Shown: piece after piece, positions 28,713 to 36,835 of the stretch
Numbering within the stretch: the first letter of the stretch is position 1
Layout of the letters: the number at the start of each line of letters is the position of its first letter
Assembly: GCF_007489275.1 (NCBI RefSeq)
Contig: NZ_VLNR01000011.1
Location: 62,001 to 126,000 of the forward strand
From: Aquimarina algiphila
GTDB lineage: Bacteria > Bacteroidota > Bacteroidia > Flavobacteriales > Flavobacteriaceae
Direction of reading: 5' to 3'
Length of the DNA: 64,000 nt
The notes under the pieces: model-generated
What the model was told of the DNA's origin: nothing
The model's input: the letters and a program-made list of their open reading frames with translations, nothing else
Database searches by the model: none
Position numbers and translations under genes: made by a program

Positions 28713-29252
28713 ATGAAAGTAAACAGTTATCAAAATATTAGAATTCTTACGTTAGTGCTTTTTATTTTTTTTTCCTTACAAAAAGGTACTGCTCAATATG
28801 ACGATTTTTGGTCTAATGTACGATTCGGAGGTAATTTGGGGATTGGGTTTTCTAATAATACTTTTAATGCAGTGATTGCACCTGCGGCTGTTTATGAATT
28901 TAATGAATGGTTTAGTGCTGGAGTAGGATTAAATTTTGGATACAGTAGTTTTGAAAATGATCGTTTTAATGAAGAAGGAAACAGCACTAACTATGGAGGC
29001 AGTGTAATTACTTTACTTAGTCCTTTTCCTGAATTGCAGCTTTCTGCTGAATTTGAAGAAATGGGAGTACATCGACGGATTGAGTTTCAGGACCAAACAA
29101 TCACTGATGACTATTGGTATCCTGCACTATTTGTTGGTGCTGGGTACAGAATGGATTTTGTAAGTATTGGAATTAGATATGATGTTTTATACGATGATGA
29201 TAAAAGTATTTATGGAAGTGCTTATGCCCCTTTTGTAAGGGTATTTTTTTAA
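28713..29252 (+). CDS. outer-membrane beta-barrel-like protein (179 aa)
   Basis: An N-terminal signal peptide (hydrophobic residues 9-27, ending GTAQ) precedes a mature part with alternating aromatic/hydrophobic strands. Examples are FGGNLGIGFSN, FSAGVGLNFGYSSF and SIGIRYDVLYDD, and the chain ends in a C-terminal Phe (FVRVFF), as in small outer-membrane barrels. There are no enzyme motifs. It is divergent from sucA. Its function is unknown; any link to 2-oxoglutarate metabolism would rest on neighbourhood alone. Confidence 0.75.
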   Translation: MKVNSYQNIRILTLVLFIFFSLQKGTAQYDDFWSNVRFGGNLGIGFSNNTFNAVIAPAAVYEFNEWFSAGVGLNFGYSSFENDRFNEEGNSTNYGGSVITLLSPFPELQLSAEFEEMGVHRRIEFQDQTITDDYWYPALFVGAGYRMDFVSIGIRYDVLYDDDKSIYGSAYAPFVRVFF

Positions 29253-29257
29253 GAAAC

Positions 29258-29288
29258 AAAGGCTGATCTAAATAACCAGCCTTTTTAT
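29258..29288. terminator. bidirectional intrinsic terminator between convergent genes
   Basis: An 8-bp stem (AAAGGCTG 29258-29265 with CAGCCTTT 29277-29284) is followed by T residues. It lies between the ends of the rightward outer-membrane gene and the leftward fibronectin-like lipoprotein gene, so it can serve both. Confidence 0.75.
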
Positions 29289-29308
29289 CTATAATTTTTA
29301 TATGTTAT

Positions 29309-30589
29309 CTAAAATTCTTCTGTGATTATTGTTAATCTTGATGTCGCAGAAGTACCATTTGCAAAAATTGCCTGTATACTTACCGAATCATATGGGTTAA
29401 CATCACTATACAGATATAAATCTATAGCATTAACATCCTTAGGCAATTGTGCATACAGCGTTTCATTTACATATACAGCATAGTTAAAATCTTTACCATC
29501 AGGAGCACTAGGTGGATTCCATTCTAATCTAGCAATACCTTGATTAGCTGAAGCTTGATATGCATAAAATGAAATACTATTATCCTCTACTGGCTGTCCC
29601 GACAATCTAAAATCTGAATGTTTAGCCAAACGAGTACTATAAAGTTGATTACCTGCAATGGCTTCTACTATCACATGAATATCAAGAGATATTGGTGTTA
29701 TATCATTAACTTGTATCGAAGTTTCTGTCGTAAAAAACTGCTTAGAACCAACAACAATTCGATACTCTAATTCTGATGTATTTGTTACAACAGGAGCTGT
29801 CCAAGATATGGATAAGCCATTAGTAGAAATATTATTTAGTGTCATATCAAAATTAGATATTGTAATGGCCTTAGGGGTTCTAAATGAAACATACCTAATT
29901 CGTAGTGAACCATCATCTGATTTTGCTATAATCTTTACTGCATAAAATGTATCTTGTTCTAATCTTCTAAATACATAAAGCGCCCGAGGATCATTTAAGT
30001 TTTCTTCTATTTTCTCACCTTGTAAAAAAATGTCATATCTAAAACCTGCAAAAGCAGTTCTGTCCCATCTTGCTGTTGCATATCGATCAGTAAGACTTGA
30101 AAACTCTATTTCAAAATTACTTGACTGTTGTACAGCATATCTAACTTCCATATAGGGTAACCAAGCCTTAGTATCTGTATTTTGAATATAAGCTAAAGCC
30201 AGATTATTAATACTCCAAGTAGGTAATGCAATGAGTTGATTGTTAGAAACATTTGTAATATAAGTATAATTTATACCCTCTAATGATATTGGAAATGTCC
30301 CAATCACACTACCTTGATTAGGATTTTCTAACACCGAGTTTCCTTGTTTTTCAAAATACGCTCCTTCGACGGTTCCCCAGGTAGCAATATTGTCTCCTAA
30401 TGCCTTATTAGAGCTGAAAGATGAAGATTCAAAAGATTTTTCTTTTAATTCCTCTAAAGAAATCGGCAGAGGCGCCTCTGCTAACTGATTAAGCGGTTCA
30501 ATTTCAGGATCATCACTCTCACAAGAAGAGAAAAATAATACTGCTATAAAAGCGCAGATTAATACATTGATTTTTTTTGTTGTTATCAT
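29309..30589 (-). CDS. lipoprotein with fibronectin type III-like domains
   Basis: This 426-aa surface or periplasmic lipoprotein has a signal with lipobox at FFSSC (Cys near residue 24), followed by acidic residues (ESDDPEIEP). The middle and C-terminal parts show FN3-like strands, such as LSISWTAPVVTNTSELEYRIVV and ARLEWNPPSAPDGKDFNYAVYV. No catalytic motif is visible. Such proteins in Bacteroidota often mediate surface adhesion or carbohydrate binding, but nothing in the sequence fixes the ligand. It is a single gene, convergent with the outer-membrane barrel gene. Confidence 0.75.
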   Translation of the reverse strand: MITTKKINVLICAFIAVLFFSSCESDDPEIEPLNQLAEAPLPISLEELKEKSFESSSFSSNKALGDNIATWGTVEGAYFEKQGNSVLENPNQGSVIGTFPISLEGINYTYITNVSNNQLIALPTWSINNLALAYIQNTDTKAWLPYMEVRYAVQQSSNFEIEFSSLTDRYATARWDRTAFAGFRYDIFLQGEKIEENLNDPRALYVFRRLEQDTFYAVKIIAKSDDGSLRIRYVSFRTPKAITISNFDMTLNNISTNGLSISWTAPVVTNTSELEYRIVVGSKQFFTTETSIQVNDITPISLDIHVIVEAIAGNQLYSTRLAKHSDFRLSGQPVEDNSISFYAYQASANQGIARLEWNPPSAPDGKDFNYAVYVNETLYAQLPKDVNAIDLYLYSDVNPYDSVSIQAIFANGTSATSRLTIITEEF

Positions 30590-31112
30590 GATATTTAAAA
30601 TGATTTGTTAATAAAGAATATTGTCATAACAAACCTAAATCATCAAGAATATATAGGAATCACTTTTTGTAGGTAAAATAAAATCCCTGTTTATGGGGTA
30701 TAGGTTTTAGCTTAATATTTCAAAACAGAGAATAAAATTTAAATTACACACAACAAGAAACCCTTACAGAGGTGTTCATGCTCTGTTTACAAGAGTGTTT
30801 TTTAATACTAATACTAAATTTCTTCTATATATTTTATTTTTTATATTTTTGAATCTTATTAAAAACCTCTACGCTCATAATATTGCTTTATGTAATTCTT
30901 ATGTATCAAAGACGGTAGGGTTTTTCATTATATATTCGTTAGATATATACAAAGTATATACATGGTCCTTGGGATGGACTTATGCCCTAATAAATATATA
31001 CTTTTCTTCCCCTAGTGTTTACTATACAGTTATGTAACTGTATAGTATTAAAAGCACCTAAGAAATGCTTTTAAGTGTATGAACTCAATACCTAAAACAC
31101 AAACTATAGAAA
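30590..31112. other. 523-base intergenic region with two adjacent hairpins
   Basis: No supported gene was found here. An 80-aa frame at 30795-31037 is low-complexity and hydrophobic without family signs. The right end contains a near-spacerless palindrome (arms 31020-31032 and 31035-31047, ACTATACAGTTA type) directly followed by a 9-bp stem (TTAAAAGCA 31048-31056 with TGCTTTTAA 31066-31074). They lie just before the small lipoprotein gene. They could end an unseen short RNA or form a leader structure. Confidence 0.45.
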
Positions 31113-31511
31113 ATGAAAAACTTTACACTATTATCTTTTTTAACGACCCTTGCTTGTCTAATTTTTATCTCTTCCTGTTCTGGACCTAAAGAAGTTTTAT
31201 CTGCAGACCCCAGTGCCACAAGCAAATATTATAAAATAAAGAAAAAAGAGAGTCCAGCTATAATCGTTGACAATAAGTCAAATCCTGATGAAATAGCGAT
31301 ACAAGTAAACCATATTATCGAAAAATATACTGGTAATCCAATCAATAATTTTGCTCTATCTAAAATTATGAAAACCGAGAACGGATACCATTGGAGATTT
31401 TTAAATGTAAAAACTGGAAAAAGCTATATTGGTTCTGCAAATAACAAATTTAAATCTGTTATTATTTACGAGAAACCTAAAGAAAAAAAACAAATTATTA
31501 CTAATTTATAA
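31113..31511 (+). CDS. small lipoprotein (132 aa)
   Basis: A signal peptide with lipobox FISSC (Cys at residue 22) precedes a mature domain of about 110 residues rich in Lys and Asn. I do not recognise a family. The mature part appears alpha/beta, with a YHWRFLNVKTGKSYIG segment that could be a beta-hairpin. The gene is preceded by two hairpins and is convergent with the 208-aa exported protein gene downstream. The function is unknown. Confidence 0.65.
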   Translation: MKNFTLLSFLTTLACLIFISSCSGPKEVLSADPSATSKYYKIKKKESPAIIVDNKSNPDEIAIQVNHIIEKYTGNPINNFALSKIMKTENGYHWRFLNVKTGKSYIGSANNKFKSVIIYEKPKEKKQIITNL

Positions 31512-31529
31512 TACTCTGTTTTAATACCA

Positions 31530-32156
31530 TTACCACATATGAAAAATACAAGCTCGTTTTCTGTTAGAATAATTCTGTAATCTTGTTTCAGCTTTTCTGA
31601 GCAATCTATATTTATAACGTATATCCTCTACATCTTCAATACAATTACCTTTTTCAAAAGCTAAGGCTTCAAAATACTCTTGATTCCATTCACTCATTTT
31701 TTCTCCATGCCTTCTTTCATAACATACCGTAACAAGATCCTTTTTAAAAAACATTCTGTTTTCGATAACTTCTACAACTTTTTCTATCGTAGTTGACGAT
31801 GACCCTTGCGAACTTTTTAGATAAAGAGAGTTTAAATGTATAATTTCAGAAATTGAAGTCTTTAATCTTAATGTATCTTTTTCTATAAAATAATTTTCCA
31901 AAAACACATCATTACCAAACCCTTGCTTATAAATATGTTGTATCAGTCTTAATTCTTTTTCCTGAAAGTAAAATTCAATTCTTCCTGAAAAACTTTCAGA
32001 ACACTCATAATATTTAGTCCTATTTTTAATCAACGTATCTTTCTTAGCTAATCTACTCAGAAACTCTTCATATGAATTATTTACTTTATCAAAAGTATCC
32101 TGACCATAACCAAAAGTCAAAAAGAACAAAAATAGAATACTAGCATATCGTTTCAT
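31530..32156 (-). CDS. exported protein of unknown function (208 aa)
   Basis: I chose the ATG at 32156, which gives a clear signal peptide (MKRYASILFLFFLTFGYGQ). The longer frame to 32204 would place 16 residues in front of it and overlap the preceding gene. The mature part shows mixed beta/alpha character, with a YYECSESFSGRIEFYF segment and two further cysteines, but no recognisable motif. It is the third gene after polyprenyl synthetase, 14 bases after the hypothetical protein gene. There is no functional evidence beyond export. Confidence 0.6.
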   Translation of the reverse strand: MKRYASILFLFFLTFGYGQDTFDKVNNSYEEFLSRLAKKDTLIKNRTKYYECSESFSGRIEFYFQEKELRLIQHIYKQGFGNDVFLENYFIEKDTLRLKTSISEIIHLNSLYLKSSQGSSSTTIEKVVEVIENRMFFKKDLVTVCYERRHGEKMSEWNQEYFEALAFEKGNCIEDVEDIRYKYRLLRKAETRLQNYSNRKRACIFHMW

Positions 32157-32170
32157 AAGCCTTATGGATT

Positions 32171-32524
32171 TTATAACATATTTCGGTAACACACCTTTTG
32201 CCATTCTCGTTTTAGTATTAGATATGCAGCATATTCTGCAATGGCATTACTATCTTCTAGATTGGTATTTCTGATCTTTGCTTCAGAGACATCAACTGCG
32301 TATAAGAGATTTATATAATCATTAAATGTATTTTGTAATTTCTCGCTAAGCAAATCTCTTATTTCATGAAACACCTTTAATGGTTCGGTATTTTTAATAC
32401 TATAATCTATACCTGCTCGATTAATATCTTTCTGTATTTGAACCAAAAATTGCGGATACAACTTAGAATTAACCACTTCATCCAATAATTGCTTTGCAGA
32501 TGTTAAATTATTCTTTTTAGACAC
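32171..32524 (-). CDS. conserved hypothetical protein coupled to polyprenyl synthetase (117 aa)
   Basis: This helical, soluble protein has no motif I recognise. It begins at a GTG that overlaps the last eight bases of the polyprenyl synthetase gene, so translation is probably coupled. The middle contains charged helices (FHEIRDLLSEKLQNTFNDYI) and the C-terminus has a basic aromatic stretch. The tight overlap suggests a role linked to the prenyl synthase or simply operon packing. The function is unknown. Confidence 0.6.
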   Translation of the reverse strand: MSKKNNLTSAKQLLDEVVNSKLYPQFLVQIQKDINRAGIDYSIKNTEPLKVFHEIRDLLSEKLQNTFNDYINLLYAVDVSEAKIRNTNLEDSNAIAEYAAYLILKREWQKVCYRNML

Positions 32525-33491
32525 TTCTATTCATTAATGATGAGCCAAATAACTTAAGTATTGATTTTTTATCATTTGTAATCGACAAACCATCTAAAAC
32601 ATCAAAAGCTTCTTTAGTATATTTCTCAATTTCTAATCGCGTTTTATCTTTTGCTCCAGTAGTTTCAAAAAGATGTTTTACTGTACTTATTTTCTCTGAA
32701 GGATCATCTGGGTTAAGAGAAAATAATCCTTTTAATTGTTTTTGTTCATCTTTACTAGCAAATTCCAAGGCTTTTAGATATAAAATAGTCTTTTTATTTT
32801 CAATAATATCCCCTCCCACTTGTTTACCAAAAGTTTCAGGATCACCAAATGCATCTAAATAATCATCCTGAAGTTGAAATGCAAGCCCTAGTAATCTGCC
32901 AAAATCATAAATCGATGATTTATTATCCTTACTTACTCCGGCAACTATAGCTCCCATTTGCATTGCAGCTCCTACCAAAACAGCAGTTTTATATTCGATC
33001 ATTTTGATATATTCGGGAATGGTTACATCATCCCTAGTTTCAAAATCAATATCATATTGCTGACCTTCGCATACTTCTATTGCAGTTTTAGTAAATAATT
33101 TAGCTAATTCCTTAAAAGTATCTCCTTCATAATTCTCAAACAATTGATAAGCATTAATCAACATAGCATCTCCAGAAAGAATTCCTGTATTTATATCCCA
33201 TTTTTCATGAACAGTCTCTTTACCCCGTCTAAGAGGGGCATCATCCATAATATCGTCATGGATTAATGAAAAGTTATGAAAAACTTCTATGGCCAATGCC
33301 GCATCCAAAGCATCCTTATATGTTCCTCCAAAAATTTCGGAAGCCATTAACACCAAAGTCGGTCGTAATCGCTTCCCTCCTAAATTAAGAATATAAGAAA
33401 TGGGGTCATAAAGATTCTTGGGTTCTTTAGTAATTGTTTTCTTAGATAGGTATTCTAAAAAGTACCCTTGATAATCAGAAATTGTATGCAC
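32517..33491 (-). CDS. polyprenyl synthetase (trans-isoprenyl diphosphate synthase)
   Basis: This 324-aa enzyme elongates allylic diphosphates with isopentenyl diphosphate for quinone side chains or other lipids. The first Asp-rich motif is HDDIMDDAPLRRG, the second is LQDDYLDAFGD, and the substrate Lys/Arg segment is GGKRLRP. The chain length made cannot be read with confidence. It is the first gene of a three-gene leftward operon with the GTG-start hypothetical protein and an exported protein. The mevalonate genes at 14-17 kb could supply its substrate. Confidence 0.93.
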   Translation of the reverse strand: MHTISDYQGYFLEYLSKKTITKEPKNLYDPISYILNLGGKRLRPTLVLMASEIFGGTYKDALDAALAIEVFHNFSLIHDDIMDDAPLRRGKETVHEKWDINTGILSGDAMLINAYQLFENYEGDTFKELAKLFTKTAIEVCEGQQYDIDFETRDDVTIPEYIKMIEYKTAVLVGAAMQMGAIVAGVSKDNKSSIYDFGRLLGLAFQLQDDYLDAFGDPETFGKQVGGDIIENKKTILYLKALEFASKDEQKQLKGLFSLNPDDPSEKISTVKHLFETTGAKDKTRLEIEKYTKEAFDVLDGLSITNDKKSILKLFGSSLMNRSV

Positions 33492-33621
33492 AGTGATTTT
33501 TTTGTGCTAAAGTAATTCAAACTTTTTAAAAAAGTAAAACCAATCACCTCTCTGATTTAAAACATTTTGTTAACACAACATGACCAAACCCCATTTCAAT
33601 GTTAAAAAATTGTGAAACTTA

Positions 33622-33662
33622 GGAAACTATTATTGTTTTTTTAGTTTCCATGTGTATTTTTG
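33622..33662 (+). promoter_or_regulatory. promoter and probable TetR operator of the RND efflux operon
   Basis: TTG at 33633-33635 and TATTTTTG at 33655-33662 form a Bacteroidota -33/-7 pair with a 19-base spacer. A dyad GGAAACTA (33622-33629) with TAGTTTCC (33642-33649) encloses the -33 box. It is well placed for repression by the TetR protein encoded just downstream. This layout also supports the ATG at 33687 over the TTG at 33660 as the tetR start, because the TTG lies within the -7 box. Confidence 0.65.
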
Positions 33663-33686
33663 ACCTCAAAACAAGCTCAACCTCTT

Positions 33687-34286
33687 ATGAAAGAGAAAAT
33701 AATAGAAAAAGCCAATGACCTGTTTTTGAACCTAGGTTTTAAAAGTGTAACGATGGATGATCTAGCCTCAGAAATGGGAATTTCCAAAAAGACTATATAC
33801 ACCCATTTTCAGAACAAGACTAAACTTGTAGAGGCTACAACTCATCATTTGTTCTGTACTATATCTAATGGTATTGATGATATTTTAAACGAAAATTTTG
33901 ATCCTATAGAAGAATTATATGCCATAAAGGCCTTTGTAATGCATCATCTTAAAAATGAAAAAGCAGCACCATTATATCAGTTAGAAAAATATTACCCTAA
34001 AATACATAAAGGATTAAAAGCAAAACAATTTGAAGTTTTTAAAGAATGTGTAGTGGATAACCTCAAAAGAGGAATCGAAACAGGTGTTTTTAGAAAAAAC
34101 ATAGATATCGAATTTATATCTCGAATATATTTTATCGGTACCAATGGAATAAAAGACAAGGTAATGTTTCCCGATCAACTATTTCCGGTAGCTCAACTTA
34201 TGGACAACTATCTGGAGTATCATATTCTTGGCATTACCACAGAAAAAGGACGTACAATTTTAAACAATCTTATTAAAGAACAATAA
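33687..34286 (+). CDS. TetR/AcrR-family regulator of the efflux operon
   Basis: This 199-aa regulator has an N-terminal helix-turn-helix (FKSVTMDDLASEMGISKKTIYTHF) typical of TetR repressors and a C-terminal ligand-binding helical domain. I chose ATG 33687. The frame extends upstream to a TTG inside the promoter, which is unlikely to be used. The tolC-like gene starts two bases after its stop, so regulator and pump form one operon. The dyad over the -33 box suggests autorepression, relieved by a pump substrate. Confidence 0.92.
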   Translation: MKEKIIEKANDLFLNLGFKSVTMDDLASEMGISKKTIYTHFQNKTKLVEATTHHLFCTISNGIDDILNENFDPIEELYAIKAFVMHHLKNEKAAPLYQLEKYYPKIHKGLKAKQFEVFKECVVDNLKRGIETGVFRKNIDIEFISRIYFIGTNGIKDKVMFPDQLFPVAQLMDNYLEYHILGITTEKGRTILNNLIKEQ

Positions 34287-34288
34287 AC

Positions 34289-35653
34289 ATGAGAAACAAC
34301 CTTTGGTTAATTTGTTTAGGTTGGCTATTCAGTGTCACAATACAGGCACAGCAACCACCAGTCAATTCTACATATTCATTCACATTGGATGAAGCTATCG
34401 AATTTGCACTTGAGAATAGCTACCAATCTATAAACGCCAGACGAGATGTTGCAAAAGCATTGAAAAGAAAATGGGAAGCTACCGCTAGTGGACTTCCTCA
34501 AATTGAAGGTGTTATAGATTATCAAAATCAATTAAAACAACCCGTTACTTTAATTCCTGGCGAAGTAGCTGGTGGAACTCCCGGTACTTTCGTTCCTGTA
34601 GTTTTTGGAACCAAACAACAGGCATCTGCAACTGCAACATTAAGACAACTTATTTTTGATGGCTCTTATCTTGTAGGCATTGAAGCTGCAAAAAGTTTTC
34701 TTCAATACAGCGATGATATTGAAGAAAAAACACAACTCGAAGTCCGCAAAGGAGTCATAAACGCTTATGGCAGTGTACTTGTTGCTCAGGAAAGTGTACA
34801 AATTCTTAAAAATAATGTAGAAGCTCTTGAAAAAAATTATCAGGAAACCAAAAAGATTTTTGAAAATGGGCTTGCAGAAGAAGAAGATGTAGAGCAACTT
34901 CAAATTACTTTGTTACAAATTAAAAATCAATTAAGTAATACAGAACGTCTAGAAAAAATTGCACTGCAAATGTTTAACCTTACCTTAGGAGTAGATGTGA
35001 ATTCAAACACTGTTCTTTCTGAAGACTTAGATAGTTTGGCAATGAAAAACATGGATCAATCTGTAATCACTAAACCTTTTATTTTAGAAAATAATATAGA
35101 TTACAGGTTAGCCTACCTTCTTACCGAACAAACACGATTAGAATTAAAATTAGAAAAGAGTAAAGCCCTGCCTAAGTTATCAGCATTTGTAAACTATGGT
35201 ACTTCAGCATTTGATGATGATTTTGTTTTCTTTGACAGCCAGACGAGATGGTTTCAATCTTCAATATTAGGTGCAAGCTTGACCATTCCAATTTTTAGCT
35301 CATTAGGTAGAAGTTCTCGAACTCAACAAGCCAAAATAGCAGATGAACAATCAAAAACTGATTTTTTAAGAACTCAACAAGAAATTAAACTTAAATATGA
35401 TACTGCTGTAAGTGATTTTAAATTTTCGATAGAAAGTTATGATACTGCAAAACAAAATTTAACCCTTGCAGAACGAATCGAGAAAAAGAATCAAATTAAG
35501 TACTCAGAAGGTCTAGCCACCAGTTTCGAATTAAGACAAGCACAATTACAATTGTATTCTTCACAGAATGATGCTTTAAATGCCATGCTTGATATTATTA
35601 ACAAAAAGGCTGAATTAGAAACGATTTTAAATACACCAAATACTAATAATTAA
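34289..35653 (+). CDS. TolC-family outer-membrane efflux channel
   Basis: This 454-aa outer-membrane factor has a signal peptide ending TIQAQ, then the TolC duplicated helical repeats (SYTF-like start at FTLDEAIEFALENSYQ, a coiled region around residues 150-215, and a repeat near residue 395). It forms the exit duct of tripartite RND pumps. It lies directly after tetR and seven bases before the adaptor gene. No unusual features. Confidence 0.93.
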   Translation: MRNNLWLICLGWLFSVTIQAQQPPVNSTYSFTLDEAIEFALENSYQSINARRDVAKALKRKWEATASGLPQIEGVIDYQNQLKQPVTLIPGEVAGGTPGTFVPVVFGTKQQASATATLRQLIFDGSYLVGIEAAKSFLQYSDDIEEKTQLEVRKGVINAYGSVLVAQESVQILKNNVEALEKNYQETKKIFENGLAEEEDVEQLQITLLQIKNQLSNTERLEKIALQMFNLTLGVDVNSNTVLSEDLDSLAMKNMDQSVITKPFILENNIDYRLAYLLTEQTRLELKLEKSKALPKLSAFVNYGTSAFDDDFVFFDSQTRWFQSSILGASLTIPIFSSLGRSSRTQQAKIADEQSKTDFLRTQQEIKLKYDTAVSDFKFSIESYDTAKQNLTLAERIEKKNQIKYSEGLATSFELRQAQLQLYSSQNDALNAMLDIINKKAELETILNTPNTNN

Positions 35654-35660
35654 CCATATT

Positions 35661-36827
35661 ATGAAAAAGATACTTACCATACTATCCATTTCTCTTCTTA
35701 TCATTTCATGTGGACAAAATAGTGCCAAGTCAATCGATAAAGTCATAGAAGGAGGTGATTTGGCCGCAATTAGAGCTAAAAGAACAGAAGTTGTAGCAGA
35801 ACAACAAGCCGTTGCTGATAAATTAAAGCAACTGGATGAAGCTATCTCTGCTTTGGATTCTGTAAAAAAACTTCCGTTGGTTACTACAATTATGGCAAAG
35901 GACACTTTGTTTAACCACTATCTAGAATTACAGGGAAATGTAGAAACTAAAAAAAATATTGTACTCTATCCTGAGATGAGTGGTATCCTTACACGAGTTT
36001 ATGTTAAAAAAGGACAAAAAGTATCCAGAGGACAGATATTAGCCAGAATTGATGATGGTGGATTAAGTCAACAATTATCGCAAATAGAAGTACAAACACA
36101 ATTGGCAAAAACTACTTTTGATCGTCAAAAAAGACTTTGGGATCAGAAAATTGGCTCAGAAATACAATATTTGGAAGCTAAGACTAATTATGAGGCACAG
36201 CAAAATGCTGTAAATCAAATCAAACGTCAATTGGCAAAAACAACAGTTAACGCTCCTTTTTCTGGAGTTATTGATGACGTTATCACTGAACAAGGAAGTG
36301 TTGCTGTTCCAGGACAAACAGCATTAATTCGTATCGTCAACCTTGATGATATGTATATCGAAACCGAAGTTCCTGAACGTTATATCCCCAATATTACTAA
36401 AGGTAAAAATGTAGAAGTATATTTCCCGGTTCTAGGAAAAACGATTACTACAAAAATCCGTCAGGTGGGTAATTATATTAACCCAAACAACCGTTCTTTT
36501 ATGGTAGAAGTGGGTATTCCTTCAAACGGAGGAACTGTTAAACCTAACCTTACAGCCAAAGTAAAAATCAATGATTATACAAATGAAAAAGCCATATTGA
36601 TACCACAAAGTATTATTTCTGAAAATGCAGAAGGAGATCAATATACGTATGTTACTTCTGGAAAAGATGCACAAAACATAGCACAAGCCAGAAGAGTAAT
36701 CATAAAGACCGGAAAAACACAAGGAGACCTAATAGAAATTATAGAAGGTATTAATAATGGAGACGCTATTATTAGTGAAGGTGCCAGAAGTGTTAAAGAC
36801 GGTCAAAAAGTTAAAATTTTAAACTAA
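35661..36827 (+). CDS. RND efflux periplasmic adaptor (HlyD/MFP) lipoprotein
   Basis: This 388-aa membrane-fusion protein has a lipobox LLIISC near residue 17, a short coiled coil, and a barrel-sandwich domain (GILTRVYVKKGQKVSRGQILARIDD). The helical hairpin is at about 130-190, and the returning lipoyl half is TVNAPFSGVIDDVITEQGS. Beta-barrel and membrane-proximal domains follow. It links the inner-membrane pump to the TolC channel. The pump gene starts eight bases downstream. Confidence 0.93.
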   Translation: MKKILTILSISLLIISCGQNSAKSIDKVIEGGDLAAIRAKRTEVVAEQQAVADKLKQLDEAISALDSVKKLPLVTTIMAKDTLFNHYLELQGNVETKKNIVLYPEMSGILTRVYVKKGQKVSRGQILARIDDGGLSQQLSQIEVQTQLAKTTFDRQKRLWDQKIGSEIQYLEAKTNYEAQQNAVNQIKRQLAKTTVNAPFSGVIDDVITEQGSVAVPGQTALIRIVNLDDMYIETEVPERYIPNITKGKNVEVYFPVLGKTITTKIRQVGNYINPNNRSFMVEVGIPSNGGTVKPNLTAKVKINDYTNEKAILIPQSIISENAEGDQYTYVTSGKDAQNIAQARRVIIKTGKTQGDLIEIIEGINNGDAIISEGARSVKDGQKVKILN

Positions 36828-36835
36828 CATACCCT

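Noticed and set aside
30795..31037. 80-aa hydrophobic frame in the 523-base gap
   Set aside because: Low-complexity Phe/Leu/Tyr-rich sequence with no signal-peptide order, and no homologous motif.
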